A DNA stretch of 64,000 nucleotides, taken from positions 1 to 64,000 of the forward strand of contig NZ_JONR01000008.1 of the NCBI RefSeq assembly GCF_000711955.1, written 5' to 3'. Shown here one piece after another: positions 41,788 to 50,807 of this stretch. How positions within the stretch are numbered: the first letter of the stretch is position 1; the number at the start of each line of letters is the position of its first letter. The notes under the pieces were generated by a model that was given only the letters and a program-made list of their open reading frames with translations, was not told where the DNA came from and made no database searches. The stretch is from Nevskia soli DSM 19509 (lineage in GTDB: Bacteria; Pseudomonadota; Gammaproteobacteria; Nevskiales; Nevskiaceae). The position numbers and the translations under genes were made by a program.

Positions 41788-42235
41788 GGGTGGTCTCCTG
41801 CTTCTTATTTGGGAGGGCGATCAGGAACCTGGCATGCACGGTCCCACTGCTGAAGGAGCAGGGACCATGCCGCCACCGCGGCTCCCGATCCCCGGAAAAA
41901 CCACTCTGGTATCAGTAGCTTGCAGGGATGCAATGGCTCACACCCGGGGCCCCGGGGCCCGCCTCTGTAACTAATACCCGGTAGGGCGGCCCCAATCATG
42001 TAAAAACCGCCACATTTCGCCGCCCTATGTGTCCTTCCGTACGGACGATGCCCGCCGCGTACGCGATAGTCGCTCCCACAACCCGGTTCGGAGCGGTGCA
42101 CGCCCCTTCAGGTTGCGAATCGTTGGCAGCTTTTCCGGGAACGGCCTTGCTCAGCAGCCGTCCCCGCGCTCCCCCGCAAGCCAGTCCGCGGCCCCTCGCT
42201 GCCACAGCGCTGTACGTGTTTCACCAGGACCGGCC
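41788..42235. other. Intergenic, divergent promoter region
   Basis: 448 bases between the second YXWGXW gene and the kinase operon. The kinase frame is open here but the sequence has no domain character. A G/C-only dyad GGGGCCCCGGGGCCC lies near 41946-41960. Nothing else stands out. Confidence 0.4.
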
Positions 42236-43951
42236 ATGTCAGATAAAGCAAGCATCCCCGCCATTTCCGAAGAGGCTGGCAAGACGGAAGGCCTCACCGA
42301 GGTGCGCCGGCAGGAGGCGCTGCTCAAGACCGGCGCCTTGCAGAACGCCATCCTCACCAGCGCCAACTTCTCCATCATCGCCACCGACGAGAAGGGCATC
42401 ATCCAGCTCTTCAATGTCGGCGCCGAGCGCATGCTCGGCTACCAGGCCGTCGAAGTCGTCAACAAGATCAGCCCCAGCGACATCCACGACCCGCAGGAAG
42501 TGATCGAGCGCGCCCGCGCCCTCAGCCTGGAACTGGCCACCACCATCACCCCTGGCTTCCAGGCCCTGGCTTTCAAGGCCTCGCGCGGCATCGAGGACAG
42601 CTATGAGCTGACCTACATCTGCAAGGACGGCAGCCGCTTCCCCGCCATCGTCTCCATCACCGCCCTGCGCGACGACTATGGCGACATCATCGGCTACCTG
42701 CTGATCGGCGCCGACAACTCCATCCGCAAACAGGTGGAGCTGGAGCTGCACAACGCCATGGCCGTCGCCGAAAAGGCCAACCTGGCCAAGTCGGATTTCC
42801 TCTCCAGCATGAGCCACGAGCTGCGCACCCCGCTCAGCGCCATCCTCGGCTTCGCCCAGCTGATGGAGTCCGGCACGCCGCCGCCCACGGTGTCGCAGAA
42901 GCGCAGTATCGAGCAGATCCTCAAGGGCGGCTGGTACCTGCTCGACCTGATCAACGAAATCCTCGATCTCGCCGTGATCGAATCCGGCAAGCTGTCCCTC
43001 TCGCTCGAGCCCATCTCCCTGCCCGAAGTGATGCAGGAATGCCGCGCCATGATCGAGCCGCAGGCGCAGAAGCGCGGCATCGGCATCAGCTTCCCCCGTT
43101 TCGAAATGCCCTGCTTCGTCAAGGCCGACCGCACCCGCGTCAAGCAGGTGCTGATCAACCTGCTGTCCAATGCCATCAAGTACAACGCGGCGGGCGGGGC
43201 GGTGGTGGTGGAATACGCCGCCAGCACAGCGCAGCGCATGCGCATCTCCGTGCGCGACAGCGGCCAGGGACTCACTGCGGAGCAATTGTCGCAGCTGTTC
43301 CAGCCGTTCAACCGTCTCGGCCAGGAGAGCAGCCTCGAAGAAGGCACCGGCATCGGCCTGGTGGTGTCCAAGCGCCTGCTCGAACTGATGGGCGGCGCCA
43401 TCGGCGTGGAAAGCACCGTCGGCGAGGGCAGCGTGTTCTGGCTCGAGCTGAATCTCACCGAGGAGCGCATCGCGGTGGTTGCGGCGATCGAGCCGGCGGC
43501 AATACCTCAGGCACAGGCTGGCGTGAAGCAGAGCACCGTTCTCTATGTCGAGGACAACCCCGCCAACCTGATGCTGGTCGAAGACCTCATCGCGCGCCGG
43601 CCGGACATCCGCCTGCTCAGCGCGCGTGACGGCATCAGCGGCATCGAGATCGCGCGCGCCGCATTGCCCGACGTGATCCTGATGGACATCAACCTGCCCG
43701 GCATCAGCGGTATCCAGGCGCTGCGCATCCTCGGCGACGGTCCAGTAACCGCGCACATCCCGGTAGTGGCGGTCAGTGCCAACGCCATTCCCCGCGATAT
43801 CGAGAAAGGCCTGGAAGCCGGCTTCTTCCGTTACCTGACCAAGCCGATCAAGGTCAACGAATTCATGGATACGCTGGATGTGGCGCTGAAGTTCGCCAAA
43901 GCCGGAGCGGCTCCAATCAACGACACGATCAAGGACGAAGGAAGAGCATGA
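42236..43951 (+). CDS. PAS hybrid sensor histidine kinase
   Basis: 571 residues, soluble. A PAS domain at ~35-160 (ILTSANFSIIATDEKGIIQL) is followed by HisKA with phospho-acceptor His194 in SMSHELRTPLSAILGFAQLM. HATPase motifs are NLLSNAIKYN, RDSGQGL and EEGTGIGLVVSKRLLEL. A C-terminal receiver has Asp484 in VILMDINLPGISG. All catalytic residues are present. Its ATG is placed at the start of the polar N-terminus. The stop overlaps the next gene (ATGA), so kinase and response regulator are coupled. Confidence 0.9.
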   Translation: MSDKASIPAISEEAGKTEGLTEVRRQEALLKTGALQNAILTSANFSIIATDEKGIIQLFNVGAERMLGYQAVEVVNKISPSDIHDPQEVIERARALSLELATTITPGFQALAFKASRGIEDSYELTYICKDGSRFPAIVSITALRDDYGDIIGYLLIGADNSIRKQVELELHNAMAVAEKANLAKSDFLSSMSHELRTPLSAILGFAQLMESGTPPPTVSQKRSIEQILKGGWYLLDLINEILDLAVIESGKLSLSLEPISLPEVMQECRAMIEPQAQKRGIGISFPRFEMPCFVKADRTRVKQVLINLLSNAIKYNAAGGAVVVEYAASTAQRMRISVRDSGQGLTAEQLSQLFQPFNRLGQESSLEEGTGIGLVVSKRLLELMGGAIGVESTVGEGSVFWLELNLTEERIAVVAAIEPAAIPQAQAGVKQSTVLYVEDNPANLMLVEDLIARRPDIRLLSARDGISGIEIARAALPDVILMDINLPGISGIQALRILGDGPVTAHIPVVAVSANAIPRDIEKGLEAGFFRYLTKPIKVNEFMDTLDVALKFAKAGAAPINDTIKDEGRA

Positions 43952-44787
43952 TCAACGCAGTGGAAGTTCTCGACGCCCGCATCCTCATCGTCGACGACCA
44001 GGAATCCAATGTGGCCCTGCTGGAACAGCTGCTGGGCGATGCCGGTTACACCCGCGTCAGTTCCACCACGGATCCCGCCGAGGTCTGCGCCCTGCATCGC
44101 AAAAACGCCTACGACCTGATCCTGCTCGACCTGCAAATGCCGCTCATGGACGGCTTCCAGGTCATGGCCGGCCTCAGGACCAACGACGCCGACGGCTATC
44201 TGCCGGTCATCGTCCTCACCGCCCAGCCCGGCCACAAGCTGCGCGCGCTGGAGGCCGGCGCCAAGGACTTCATCAGCAAGCCCTTCGACCTGGTGGAGGT
44301 GAAGACGCGCATCCACAACATGCTCGAAGTGCGTCTGCTCTACCGCAAGCTCGAGGACTACAGCAAGACCCTGGAGCTGGCCGTGCGCGAACGCACCGCC
44401 GAGCTGCGCGAGAGCGAGGCCCGCTACCGCAGCCTCACCGAGCTGGCCTCCGACTGGTACTGGGAGCAGGACGAGAGCGGCGCCTTCACCAAGGTCTCCG
44501 GCCCGGTGCTGGACATGCTCGGCATCCAGGTCGATTCCCTGGCGGATGCCAAGGCCGTCAAGGGTGGAAAGTCCGGCGCGGTGATGAGCGGCTGGAACGC
44601 GGCGGAACGGGAAGCGCTGCTGGCCATGATCGCCGCGCGCCAGCCCTTCCTGGATTTCCTGGTCAACCGCGATCATGCCGACGGCACGCAGCGCAGGTTC
44701 CGCGTCAGCGGCGAGCCCATGTTCAGCCAGTCCTGCCGCTTCATCGGCTACCGCGGCATCGGCGTGGAAATCACCGTCAAGCATTAG
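43948..44787 (+). CDS. Response regulator with PAS output domain
   Basis: 279 residues. Receiver domain 1-125 (ILIVDDQESNVALLEQLLGD, phospho-acceptor Asp61 in LILLDLQMPLMDG, Lys in FISKPFDLVEV), a coiled-coil linker (RLLYRKLEDYSKTLELAVRE), and a PAS/PAC domain (DWYWEQDESGAFTKVSGPVL) to the end. No DNA-binding, GGDEF or kinase part, so it likely acts by protein contact or feeds the neighbouring kinase. Operon middle gene. Confidence 0.88.
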   Translation: MINAVEVLDARILIVDDQESNVALLEQLLGDAGYTRVSSTTDPAEVCALHRKNAYDLILLDLQMPLMDGFQVMAGLRTNDADGYLPVIVLTAQPGHKLRALEAGAKDFISKPFDLVEVKTRIHNMLEVRLLYRKLEDYSKTLELAVRERTAELRESEARYRSLTELASDWYWEQDESGAFTKVSGPVLDMLGIQVDSLADAKAVKGGKSGAVMSGWNAAEREALLAMIAARQPFLDFLVNRDHADGTQRRFRVSGEPMFSQSCRFIGYRGIGVEITVKH

Positions 44788-44812
44788 CACGCACGATTCC
44801 AGGACAACCACC

Positions 44813-45544
44813 ATGCCCCACAGCCCCAATCAAAACCATCTCCTCGCCGCCCTGCCGCCGGAGGAATTCGGGCGCCTGCTGCCGCATCTGGAACTGGTGC
44901 CGATGCTGCTCGGCGAAGTCCTGCACGAGCCCGGCATTCAGGTGCGCTACGTCCACTTTCCCACCACCGCCATCGTCTCGATGCTCTACATCCTGGAATC
45001 CGGCATCTCCGCCGAGATCGCCAGCGTCGGCAACGAGGGCATCCTCGGCATCTCCACCTTCATGGGCGGCGAGACCACGCCCATCACCGCCGTCGTTCAG
45101 ACCGCCGGTCACGGCTACCGCCTGCAAGGCAGGCTGCTCAAGGAAGAATTCGACCGCGGCGGCATGGTGCGGCACCTGCTGCTGCGCTATACCCAGGCCC
45201 TGTCCACCCACATCTTCCAGACCGCCGCCTGCAACCGCTTTCACTCCATCGAGCAGCAGCTCTGCCGCTGGCTGCTGGCCACGCTCGACCGCCTGCCGAC
45301 CGGCGAACTGGTGATGACGCAGGAGCTGGTCGCCAACGCCCTCGGCGTGCGCCGCGAGGGCATCACCGAGGCCGCCGGCAACCTCCAGCGCGACGGCATC
45401 ATCAGCTACCGCCGTGGCCATATCTCGGTGCTGGAGCGCGCCGGATTGGAAAAGCGTTCCTGCGAATGCTACGCCGTGGTGCGCCAGGAGTCGGGCCGCC
45501 TGCTGTCGGACATCCGCCATCGTCAGGGTGCGGCAGCCGTCTAG
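44813..45544 (+). CDS. Crp/Fnr-type transcriptional regulator
   Basis: 243 residues. A degenerate cyclic-nucleotide-fold domain (YVHFPTTAIVSMLYILESGI, GNEGILGISTFMGGETTPIT) lacks the Arg/Ser cAMP contacts and Fnr cysteines. It is followed by the helix linker and a winged HTH (MTQELVANALGVRREGITEA AGNLQRDG). This group often follows sensor kinase genes. It is 25 bp after the response-regulator gene and is probably the operon's DNA-binding output. Signal unknown. Confidence 0.85.
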   Translation: MPHSPNQNHLLAALPPEEFGRLLPHLELVPMLLGEVLHEPGIQVRYVHFPTTAIVSMLYILESGISAEIASVGNEGILGISTFMGGETTPITAVVQTAGHGYRLQGRLLKEEFDRGGMVRHLLLRYTQALSTHIFQTAACNRFHSIEQQLCRWLLATLDRLPTGELVMTQELVANALGVRREGITEAAGNLQRDGIISYRRGHISVLERAGLEKRSCECYAVVRQESGRLLSDIRHRQGAAAV

Positions 45545-45863
45545 CGCAGGTGCCGGTTGGGCCCGCCGCCAAATCGTCCCGGCGCCGACGTCCCTGTGAT
45601 CAAACTGACAGGCTGGTGTCGGTCCAATCCGGCCTGTCGCCGGTGACCGCTATCGGGCATGCGATTGAAGCTTCAGGCACAGCTCAAATAAGTCATGCAG
45701 CGTATATCCGCAGACTGGGCATTAATCTCGACGGAGGGCGGAATGTGGAATGTCCCCTGCCTGCAAGGTAAGGAGCCAACGTGGCACGGTCGGAATTTGG
45801 ATGCCCTGGCCTGCCTTTACGTAAGCTTTAGTCGCTCGCATATGACGATCATCAAGCTCCGGC
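45545..45863. other. Intergenic, nothing recognised
   Basis: 319 bases between the Crp-type gene and the convergent SRPBCC gene. Composition becomes more AT-rich toward the right. No frame, repeat or terminator that I can support. Confidence 0.35.
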
Positions 45864-46376
45864 TCATCCGTTCGTCTTTACCAGCCCCGTGACAACGTCA
45901 GCTAGTTTTTCGAGTATCTGGTTCCAGCCTTCGAGTTGACCGCTCTCTCTCGCGCTCTCCATGGGCTCATTTCCAATCTGCGTGAGCTTTGTCCTGCCAT
46001 CACCGAGATCTTCAAACAGGGTCACATCGAATGCCCCGTCGATGGCCTCATGTTCTATGCCCACTTCTTCCGCCTCCATCTTGTTGCCCTCCGCGTCCGA
46101 AAAGTACATGGAGGACACGATCTTCTCGAGCGGCACAATCTCGTGATATTCAATGGCGTTCCAGAACTCTTGTCCATCCCGTGTCTTCATGCAGAAGAGA
46201 GATTTTCCTCCAACGCGAAAATCCATCCGGCAGACCGGCGCAGTAAAATCCTTCGGCCCCCACCACTGCATCACGTACTTCGGCTCTGTCCACGCCTTCC
46301 ACACCAACTCGCGTGGGGCATCAAAAACTCTCGTAACGACCATCCGCTCAACTTCGCTTGCCGCGTTTTCTTTCAT
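45864..46376 (-). CDS. SRPBCC/AHSA1-domain protein
   Basis: 170 residues of the START-like AHSA1 fold: VTRVFDAPRELVWKAWTEPK, YVMQWWGPKDFTAPVCRMDF, RVGGKSLFCMKTRDGQEFWN, and a final GWNQILEKLADVV helix. The family binds hydrophobic ligands; role here is unknown. Its 5' end overlaps the ArsR gene by 29 bp, so the two are coupled. Codon use is more AT-rich than neighbours, which fits a transferred ArsR-AHSA1 cassette. Confidence 0.88.
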   Translation of the reverse strand: MKENAASEVERMVVTRVFDAPRELVWKAWTEPKYVMQWWGPKDFTAPVCRMDFRVGGKSLFCMKTRDGQEFWNAIEYHEIVPLEKIVSSMYFSDAEGNKMEAEEVGIEHEAIDGAFDVTLFEDLGDGRTKLTQIGNEPMESARESGQLEGWNQILEKLADVVTGLVKTNG

Positions 46377-46722
46377 CTCTTGCCTCCTCTTTCTTCATCT
46401 GATTGACGACCAGTTCCAGTTTGTCGAAGCTCTCTTCCCAGAACCGGCGGTAGCGGACCGCCCAATCGCTGACGGTCTTAATCGCTTCCGGCCGAAGCGT
46501 GCATACGCTCTCGCGTCCGCGCTTCGTCTTGATCACAATTCGTGCCCGAACCAGATAGGCAATATGTTTTGAAATCATCTGCTGCGACAGCGCAAACGGC
46601 TCCGTCAGTCCACGCACCGAGGCAGGCCCGTGAGAGAGCCGTTCGATCATCGCCCGGCGCGTCGGATCAGACAGAGCCGCAAAGGTTGTATCTAATCTAT
46701 CCACTACCATAGGGTAGTGCAT
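46348..46722 (-). CDS. ArsR-family regulator
   Basis: 124 residues: DTTFAALSDPTRRAMIERLS, HGPASVRGLTEPFALSQQMI, SKHIAYLVRARIVIKTKRGR, then a C-terminal WAVRYRRFWEESFDKLE. This is the winged-helix type that always accompanies AHSA1 genes and has no metal-binding Cys. ATG 46722 used; ATG 46710 is likely equivalent. An operator dyad covers the start. Confidence 0.88.
   Translation of the reverse strand: MHYPMVVDRLDTTFAALSDPTRRAMIERLSHGPASVRGLTEPFALSQQMISKHIAYLVRARIVIKTKRGRESVCTLRPEAIKTVSDWAVRYRRFWEESFDKLELVVNQMKKEEARDERKRGKRS
46702..46719. promoter_or_regulatory. ArsR operator dyad
   Basis: CACTACC-N4-GGTAGTG, 7-bp perfect arms over the start region of the ArsR gene. Matches the kind of site expected for autoregulation. 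Confidence 0.55.
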
Positions 46723-46818
46723 TTGTGCTCGATGTCAACCTTGTAATTTCGCATTCCAAGACATCTGGTTGCCGATCTTCCTTTACCCGAACCCTCTGAC
46801 AGGTCACTACATTCTCTA

Positions 46819-46983
46819 AGAGCCTGTAACAGAATGAATCGCAACCCTTCGGGACGGGGCCATTTTTGCGCAGTGCTGCGCCGGCCAGAGCGCACCATGG
46901 ACTCACCATGCCGCACTCTGTCCGACTTGCACTGCGCAAAAATGACCGCCGTCGCAGGCGCGATTCATTCTGTTACAGGCTCT
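46819..46983. mobile_element. MITE-like nested palindrome, short copy
   Basis: Same ~24-bp terminal repeats as the element at 18089-18356 (AGAGCCTGTAACAG.. and complement). Flanking CTAA occurs on both sides (46816-46819 and 46982-46985), the target duplication expected of IS5-type insertion. It lacks the left internal hairpin of the long copy, and its remaining hairpin arms carry mismatches (CGCCGGCCAGAG versus CTCTGTCCGACT). Thus an internally deleted or older copy. The surrounding 46723-47217 stretch holds no supportable gene. Confidence 0.8.
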
Positions 46984-47217
46984 AAGTATCTCCTCGACTT
47001 TTAGGGCTTCCCACAGCCCAGCCATCCGCTCTGCGCGTGCCCGTCGGACTGGGTTCGCCTGGACGGAACATGGGTCTCGAACTGTGCCCAGTAGAGTCTC
47101 CGAACATTCCTATGCGCATAGTCCTCAACGAACGTGTGCAGTTTGCAATCCGCGTGGATTCATACACCAACCGCCGCATCGGGGGTGGGTGTTTGGCCTG
47201 GAAAGGGACAACGAACT

Positions 47218-48831
47218 CTACACAGCCACCGCAAAGGCGTTTTTGCCGTTGCGCTTCACCGCATACATGGCGGCGTCGGCTGCGATAATGAGTCCCGCTG
47301 ATGAGTCGCCGTGGTGTGGAAAGCCGGCGATGCCGATGCTGCAGCCGAGTTGCACCGATTGTCCAGCGCCCAGCTCAATCGGCTGACTTACCACCGCCAG
47401 CAGTTTTGCGGCGATTTCGCTCGCGACTTGATCCTCGACACCGCATCTGTTGAGCATGACTATGAATTCGTCGCCGCCGATGCGCCCGACCAGGTCCGAT
47501 GAGCGCACGGTGGCCTGCATGCGGCGCGCACATTCCTGCAGCACGATGTCGCCGGCCTGATGGCCGCGCGTGTCGTTGACGCTCTTGAAGCCGTCCAGAT
47601 CGACGTACAGCAGGGTGAGCTTGTAGTCGTGCGCCTTGGCGGTGTTCAAGGCATGTTCGATGGCCGCTTCCGTGGCCGCGCGATTCGCCAGACCGGTCAG
47701 CGTGTCGTGCTCCGCCTGGTGTTGCACCAAGTCCTCCTGGCGCCTGCGTTCCGTGATGTCGTAGATAACGCCTTCGGTGGTGTCGGTATGTTCCGCGTCG
47801 GCGTTCCGCTCACGTTCTCCTTGAACCGAGATCAGGCAGTGCACCCAGTGCGCGGGCGCGGCGTCACTCTGCAGCAACTCGAGATCGGCCGAAACAGTCT
47901 GGCCGCTGCGCGCCGATTGTTCGATCATGTTTCGCGCCCGATTCGGGCGGGCAAACACGCGCCGGATGAAGTCCTCGTTCTGCAACTTCTTGAACTCGCC
48001 GGCCGGGGTGCCGATGATCTTGAGTACGGTGGGATTGGCATTGATCAGGCGGCCCTGTCGATCCAGCACGAAAATGCCGGCGCTGGTGGAATCGAAGATC
48101 TTTCGGTACTGTGCCTCCATGGCGGTCACTTCTTCGCGGAGCCGGCGTTCCTGCTGCAGCGCGATCTCGTTTGAATTCAGCACCGCGTTGGCTCCGCTCA
48201 CCAGGGTTCCGATCTCGTCGTCGGCGTGGCTTGCCGGAACCAGCAACCGCATGGAAGTTCCCGGACTCATCCTGTGCAACTCATTCGCCAGTTTGACGAT
48301 CGGCCGGGAAATATAGAACTGGGCAGTGGCGTAGAGGATGACGGAGATCATCACCACCATAGATGCCATGAATGCGACCAGGGTCAGCGCTTCGTGTCGT
48401 GCGCTTGCTTCCAGCTCGGCCCGGTTCGCTTCGATGCGCAGCGAGCCGACCGGCTGGTTTGCGGCGAATGGGGAGGTGAGCTCGCGCTCCACCACAACCG
48501 CCGGGGGGGCGCCGCGGCCCGACGGTTCACCGTGGCTGGCGACAGTGCCGGCCGATGTTTTGATTTCGACCCTTGAGACCAGGCTGTTTCGCCCCAGACC
48601 GTCCACTACGTCCTGCAGAAGCAGCTGGTCCGAGGTGTAGGCGGCAACGGCGGCGGTCGTCTCAACCGCGTTGACCAGGTCGCCGAGCAGTACGCGATCA
48701 TTGGCGATGGCGCGGTCATGGACGATGGTGTAGATCAACGGCGCGGCAATGGCGGCGAACAGCGCCGCAGCCAGGACGATCAGCAGCGTGAATCGCGCCT
48801 GCAGGCTGCGGAATGGGAGGTTGAGCGCCAT
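47218..48831 (-). CDS. Diguanylate cyclase with periplasmic sensor, HAMP and PAS
   Basis: 537 residues. Two membrane helices (~13-35 and ~149-172) enclose a ~110-residue periplasmic sensor. A HAMP-like region (ISRPIVKLANELHRM), PAS/PAC at ~240-360 and a GGDEF domain follow. GGDEF is intact at 452-456 (GRIGGDEFIVML), with an RxxD inhibition site five residues before (RSSD, 443-446). It makes c-di-GMP and is product-inhibited. No EAL domain. Third gene of the porin / binding-protein / GGDEF module, whose periplasmic binding partner may supply the signal. Confidence 0.92.
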   Translation of the reverse strand: MALNLPFRSLQARFTLLIVLAAALFAAIAAPLIYTIVHDRAIANDRVLLGDLVNAVETTAAVAAYTSDQLLLQDVVDGLGRNSLVSRVEIKTSAGTVASHGEPSGRGAPPAVVVERELTSPFAANQPVGSLRIEANRAELEASARHEALTLVAFMASMVVMISVILYATAQFYISRPIVKLANELHRMSPGTSMRLLVPASHADDEIGTLVSGANAVLNSNEIALQQERRLREEVTAMEAQYRKIFDSTSAGIFVLDRQGRLINANPTVLKIIGTPAGEFKKLQNEDFIRRVFARPNRARNMIEQSARSGQTVSADLELLQSDAAPAHWVHCLISVQGERERNADAEHTDTTEGVIYDITERRRQEDLVQHQAEHDTLTGLANRAATEAAIEHALNTAKAHDYKLTLLYVDLDGFKSVNDTRGHQAGDIVLQECARRMQATVRSSDLVGRIGGDEFIVMLNRCGVEDQVASEIAAKLLAVVSQPIELGAGQSVQLGCSIGIAGFPHHGDSSAGLIIAADAAMYAVKRNGKNAFAVAV

Positions 48832-48832
48832 A

Positions 48833-49267
48833 TCAATCCGGTGTCTTCAGCACCAGGACAACACGAACATTCTGGTCGGTCGGCTGCCGGCTGAGATAAC
48901 CGATCGCGCTCGGGTTGCGGCCGACGACGGCCAGCATTTCGTCTTCGCTGGGCAGGTGCTGCGGCGGCAGCGTCTGTCCGGTGAACATCAGGCGTGCCCA
49001 GTAGCTGCCGAGCTGCGCTGCCGACATCCCCGTCAATGTGCGGTAGAACGCCGCATATGCGACGCCGTCGCGCGGCAGATCGAAACACAGCGCATAGTCT
49101 CCGTTGGAGAAACTGTGGGTATGCCCCATGTACAGGTCCTGCACTTCCTGTTGCTTCAGACTGTGCACCGGACTGGATTTGTTGACGATGACATAGATGT
49201 CCGCCCGCGCGCAGGCACTGCCCAATGTCAGCAACCCGGCGATCAGTGTGTTCGTCAGGGAGGGCAC
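48833..49267 (-). CDS. Phosphate-binding-like periplasmic protein
   Basis: 144 residues from GTG 49267. Signal peptide VPSLTNTLIAGLLTLGSACA then ADIYVIVNKSSPVHSLKQQE, VQDLYMGHTHSFSNGDYALC, FDLPRDGVAYAAFYRTLTGM and AVVGRNPSAIGYLSRQPTDQ. The pattern is that of a short PstS-like (PBP-like 2) domain in which the substrate loop is reduced. There is no ribosome site; the start lies 2 bp after the porin stop and is probably coupled. Likely a sensor partner of the GGDEF protein, one base downstream. Confidence 0.75.
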   Translation of the reverse strand: MPSLTNTLIAGLLTLGSACARADIYVIVNKSSPVHSLKQQEVQDLYMGHTHSFSNGDYALCFDLPRDGVAYAAFYRTLTGMSAAQLGSYWARLMFTGQTLPPQHLPSEDEMLAVVGRNPSAIGYLSRQPTDQNVRVVLVLKTPD

Positions 49268-49269
49268 GG

Positions 49270-50658
49270 TCAGAAGACGAAGTCGATCGTGGCCGAAAAG
49301 ATATTGGCGTATGCCGCAGCCGTCGTGCCATCGCCCCACAGCCCGGCGCCGTTGGCGTAGACGTGGTAGTAATCCCATTGCAGCTTCAGCGCCGTTCGCG
49401 CGCTGAAATCCCAGCGCAGGCCCAGCGCCACGGAGCGCTGGTTCTGCAAGGTTGCGTTGATGTCTATGGCTGAGAGCGTTCCGACCTGCTGGAGCGCTTG
49501 CGCGTCGGGCGCTCCGATCAGCGGCGTCAGCGCAGCCGCCCAATCGGTGGGGGCGCTCAACGGCCGGCTGCGCGGCCAGACGCGGCTGGCCATGACGAAG
49601 GGCGTGAACGACCGGATTCGATACCCCAGGCTGGCGTAGCTCCGGATGGCGTGCTCCGGAAAGATGTCGCCGCTGACGTAGCTGGCTTCGGCTTGGGCCG
49701 TCCAGGGGTTGTGATCATAGGCCAGGGCCAGGCCGAAGTAACGCGACCAGGCTCCCGTTGGAGCCTCCTGCTGAACCAGCTGCCGCTCTTCCGCCACTAC
49801 CTGCGCCGGCAGCTGCGGTGCCAGCATCTCGATCGGGCTCAAGGCCTGGATCGCCTGGTTGGCCTGGGCGGATCGCGAAACGCTCACCCGTGAGATTGCG
49901 TAACTCAGTTTGGCCGTAAAGCCGTTGGATTCGCGTGACACCGTCACACCGGTGAAGTCCTGGGCGCGCAATTTGATCGGGTCGTCGCCTGGCGGCGAAG
50001 GCAGGGTTGATCCGGCGTAGCCATACAGCGCTTTGGCTCGCCAAGTCGCCGCGCCCCCTGCCCAGATCTTGGTCAGGTCGATACCGTCGATGGAATGCAT
50101 CGGGAACCAGCCGTAGAATTCCACGCTGGGGCGGACCCAGGGATAGGCGAAGCCCACGTCGCGGTAGTCCGCAAGCAGGAAAACGTCCGGACTGGTCCGC
50201 CCCAGGCGGATCTTCAAATCCGCTGCCGGCTCGTAAGAAACAAAGGCCCACTGCAGCATGTCGGACACCGGGGTGTCCTGTTCACGCTGCTTGGCTACGA
50301 CTTGTCCCAGCAGTTCCCATTGTGGCGAGGGCATATAGTTGGCTTGCAGCCCGATACGCGAGTCGATCAGCATATTGGCATATCCGCCCGCGTCGTTGGG
50401 CTGGTCCGAATCGCGACGAAAATGCCAGGGCTGGGTGATCTCCGATGCTAGCGAGCCCACGGTTCCGAAGCCGTTGAACTGCACGGCCCGAACCGCGCCT
50501 TCATTCTCCGCGGCCGGCGCTGGGGATCCCCACAACGACGCCGCAATGCCAAGCAAGGAAATCAGGCCAATGCCGACCAGGCCGCGGTGCTGGGTCGCAG
50601 CCTGCGCGGCGAATGGATCGGCGTTGGACAAGTTCCGTCCACCCCTTTTCTTCGACAT
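49270..50658 (-). CDS. Porin-like outer membrane protein
   Basis: 462 residues. A long N-terminus MSKKRGGRNLSNADPFAAQA leads to a signal helix (LVGIGLISLLGIAASLW) and cleavage near PAPAAE. The mature part is alternating aromatic beta strands (VQFNGFGTVGSLASEI, DYRDVGFAYPWVRPSVEFYG, LALAYDHNPWTAQAEASYVS) and ends SATIDFVF, with C-terminal Phe. Resembles the putative porins that precede PstS-like and GGDEF genes. GGAGG before ATG 50656-50658 decides the start. Upstream frame extension is antisense-free but overlaps the next gene. Confidence 0.8.
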   Translation of the reverse strand: MSKKRGGRNLSNADPFAAQAATQHRGLVGIGLISLLGIAASLWGSPAPAAENEGAVRAVQFNGFGTVGSLASEITQPWHFRRDSDQPNDAGGYANMLIDSRIGLQANYMPSPQWELLGQVVAKQREQDTPVSDMLQWAFVSYEPAADLKIRLGRTSPDVFLLADYRDVGFAYPWVRPSVEFYGWFPMHSIDGIDLTKIWAGGAATWRAKALYGYAGSTLPSPPGDDPIKLRAQDFTGVTVSRESNGFTAKLSYAISRVSVSRSAQANQAIQALSPIEMLAPQLPAQVVAEERQLVQQEAPTGAWSRYFGLALAYDHNPWTAQAEASYVSGDIFPEHAIRSYASLGYRIRSFTPFVMASRVWPRSRPLSAPTDWAAALTPLIGAPDAQALQQVGTLSAIDINATLQNQRSVALGLRWDFSARTALKLQWDYYHVYANGAGLWGDGTTAAAYANIFSATIDFVF

Positions 50659-50807
50659 GGCTGAAGCCTCCATCACCCCATGCTTCCGCACCGAATGTCC
50701 GGCCGAACACCGGTCCTTTTCCAGAGCGCGGATGGCGCCAAGGTCAGCCCACCCGCGGGCGGAGCCGCTGTCCAGCACAGGTCCCAGGGACGGCCGACGC
50801 ATGGCGC

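Noticed and set aside
46982..47179. 65-codon minus frame after the MITE
   Set aside because: Begins in the element's flank, with no coding bias and no ribosome site.
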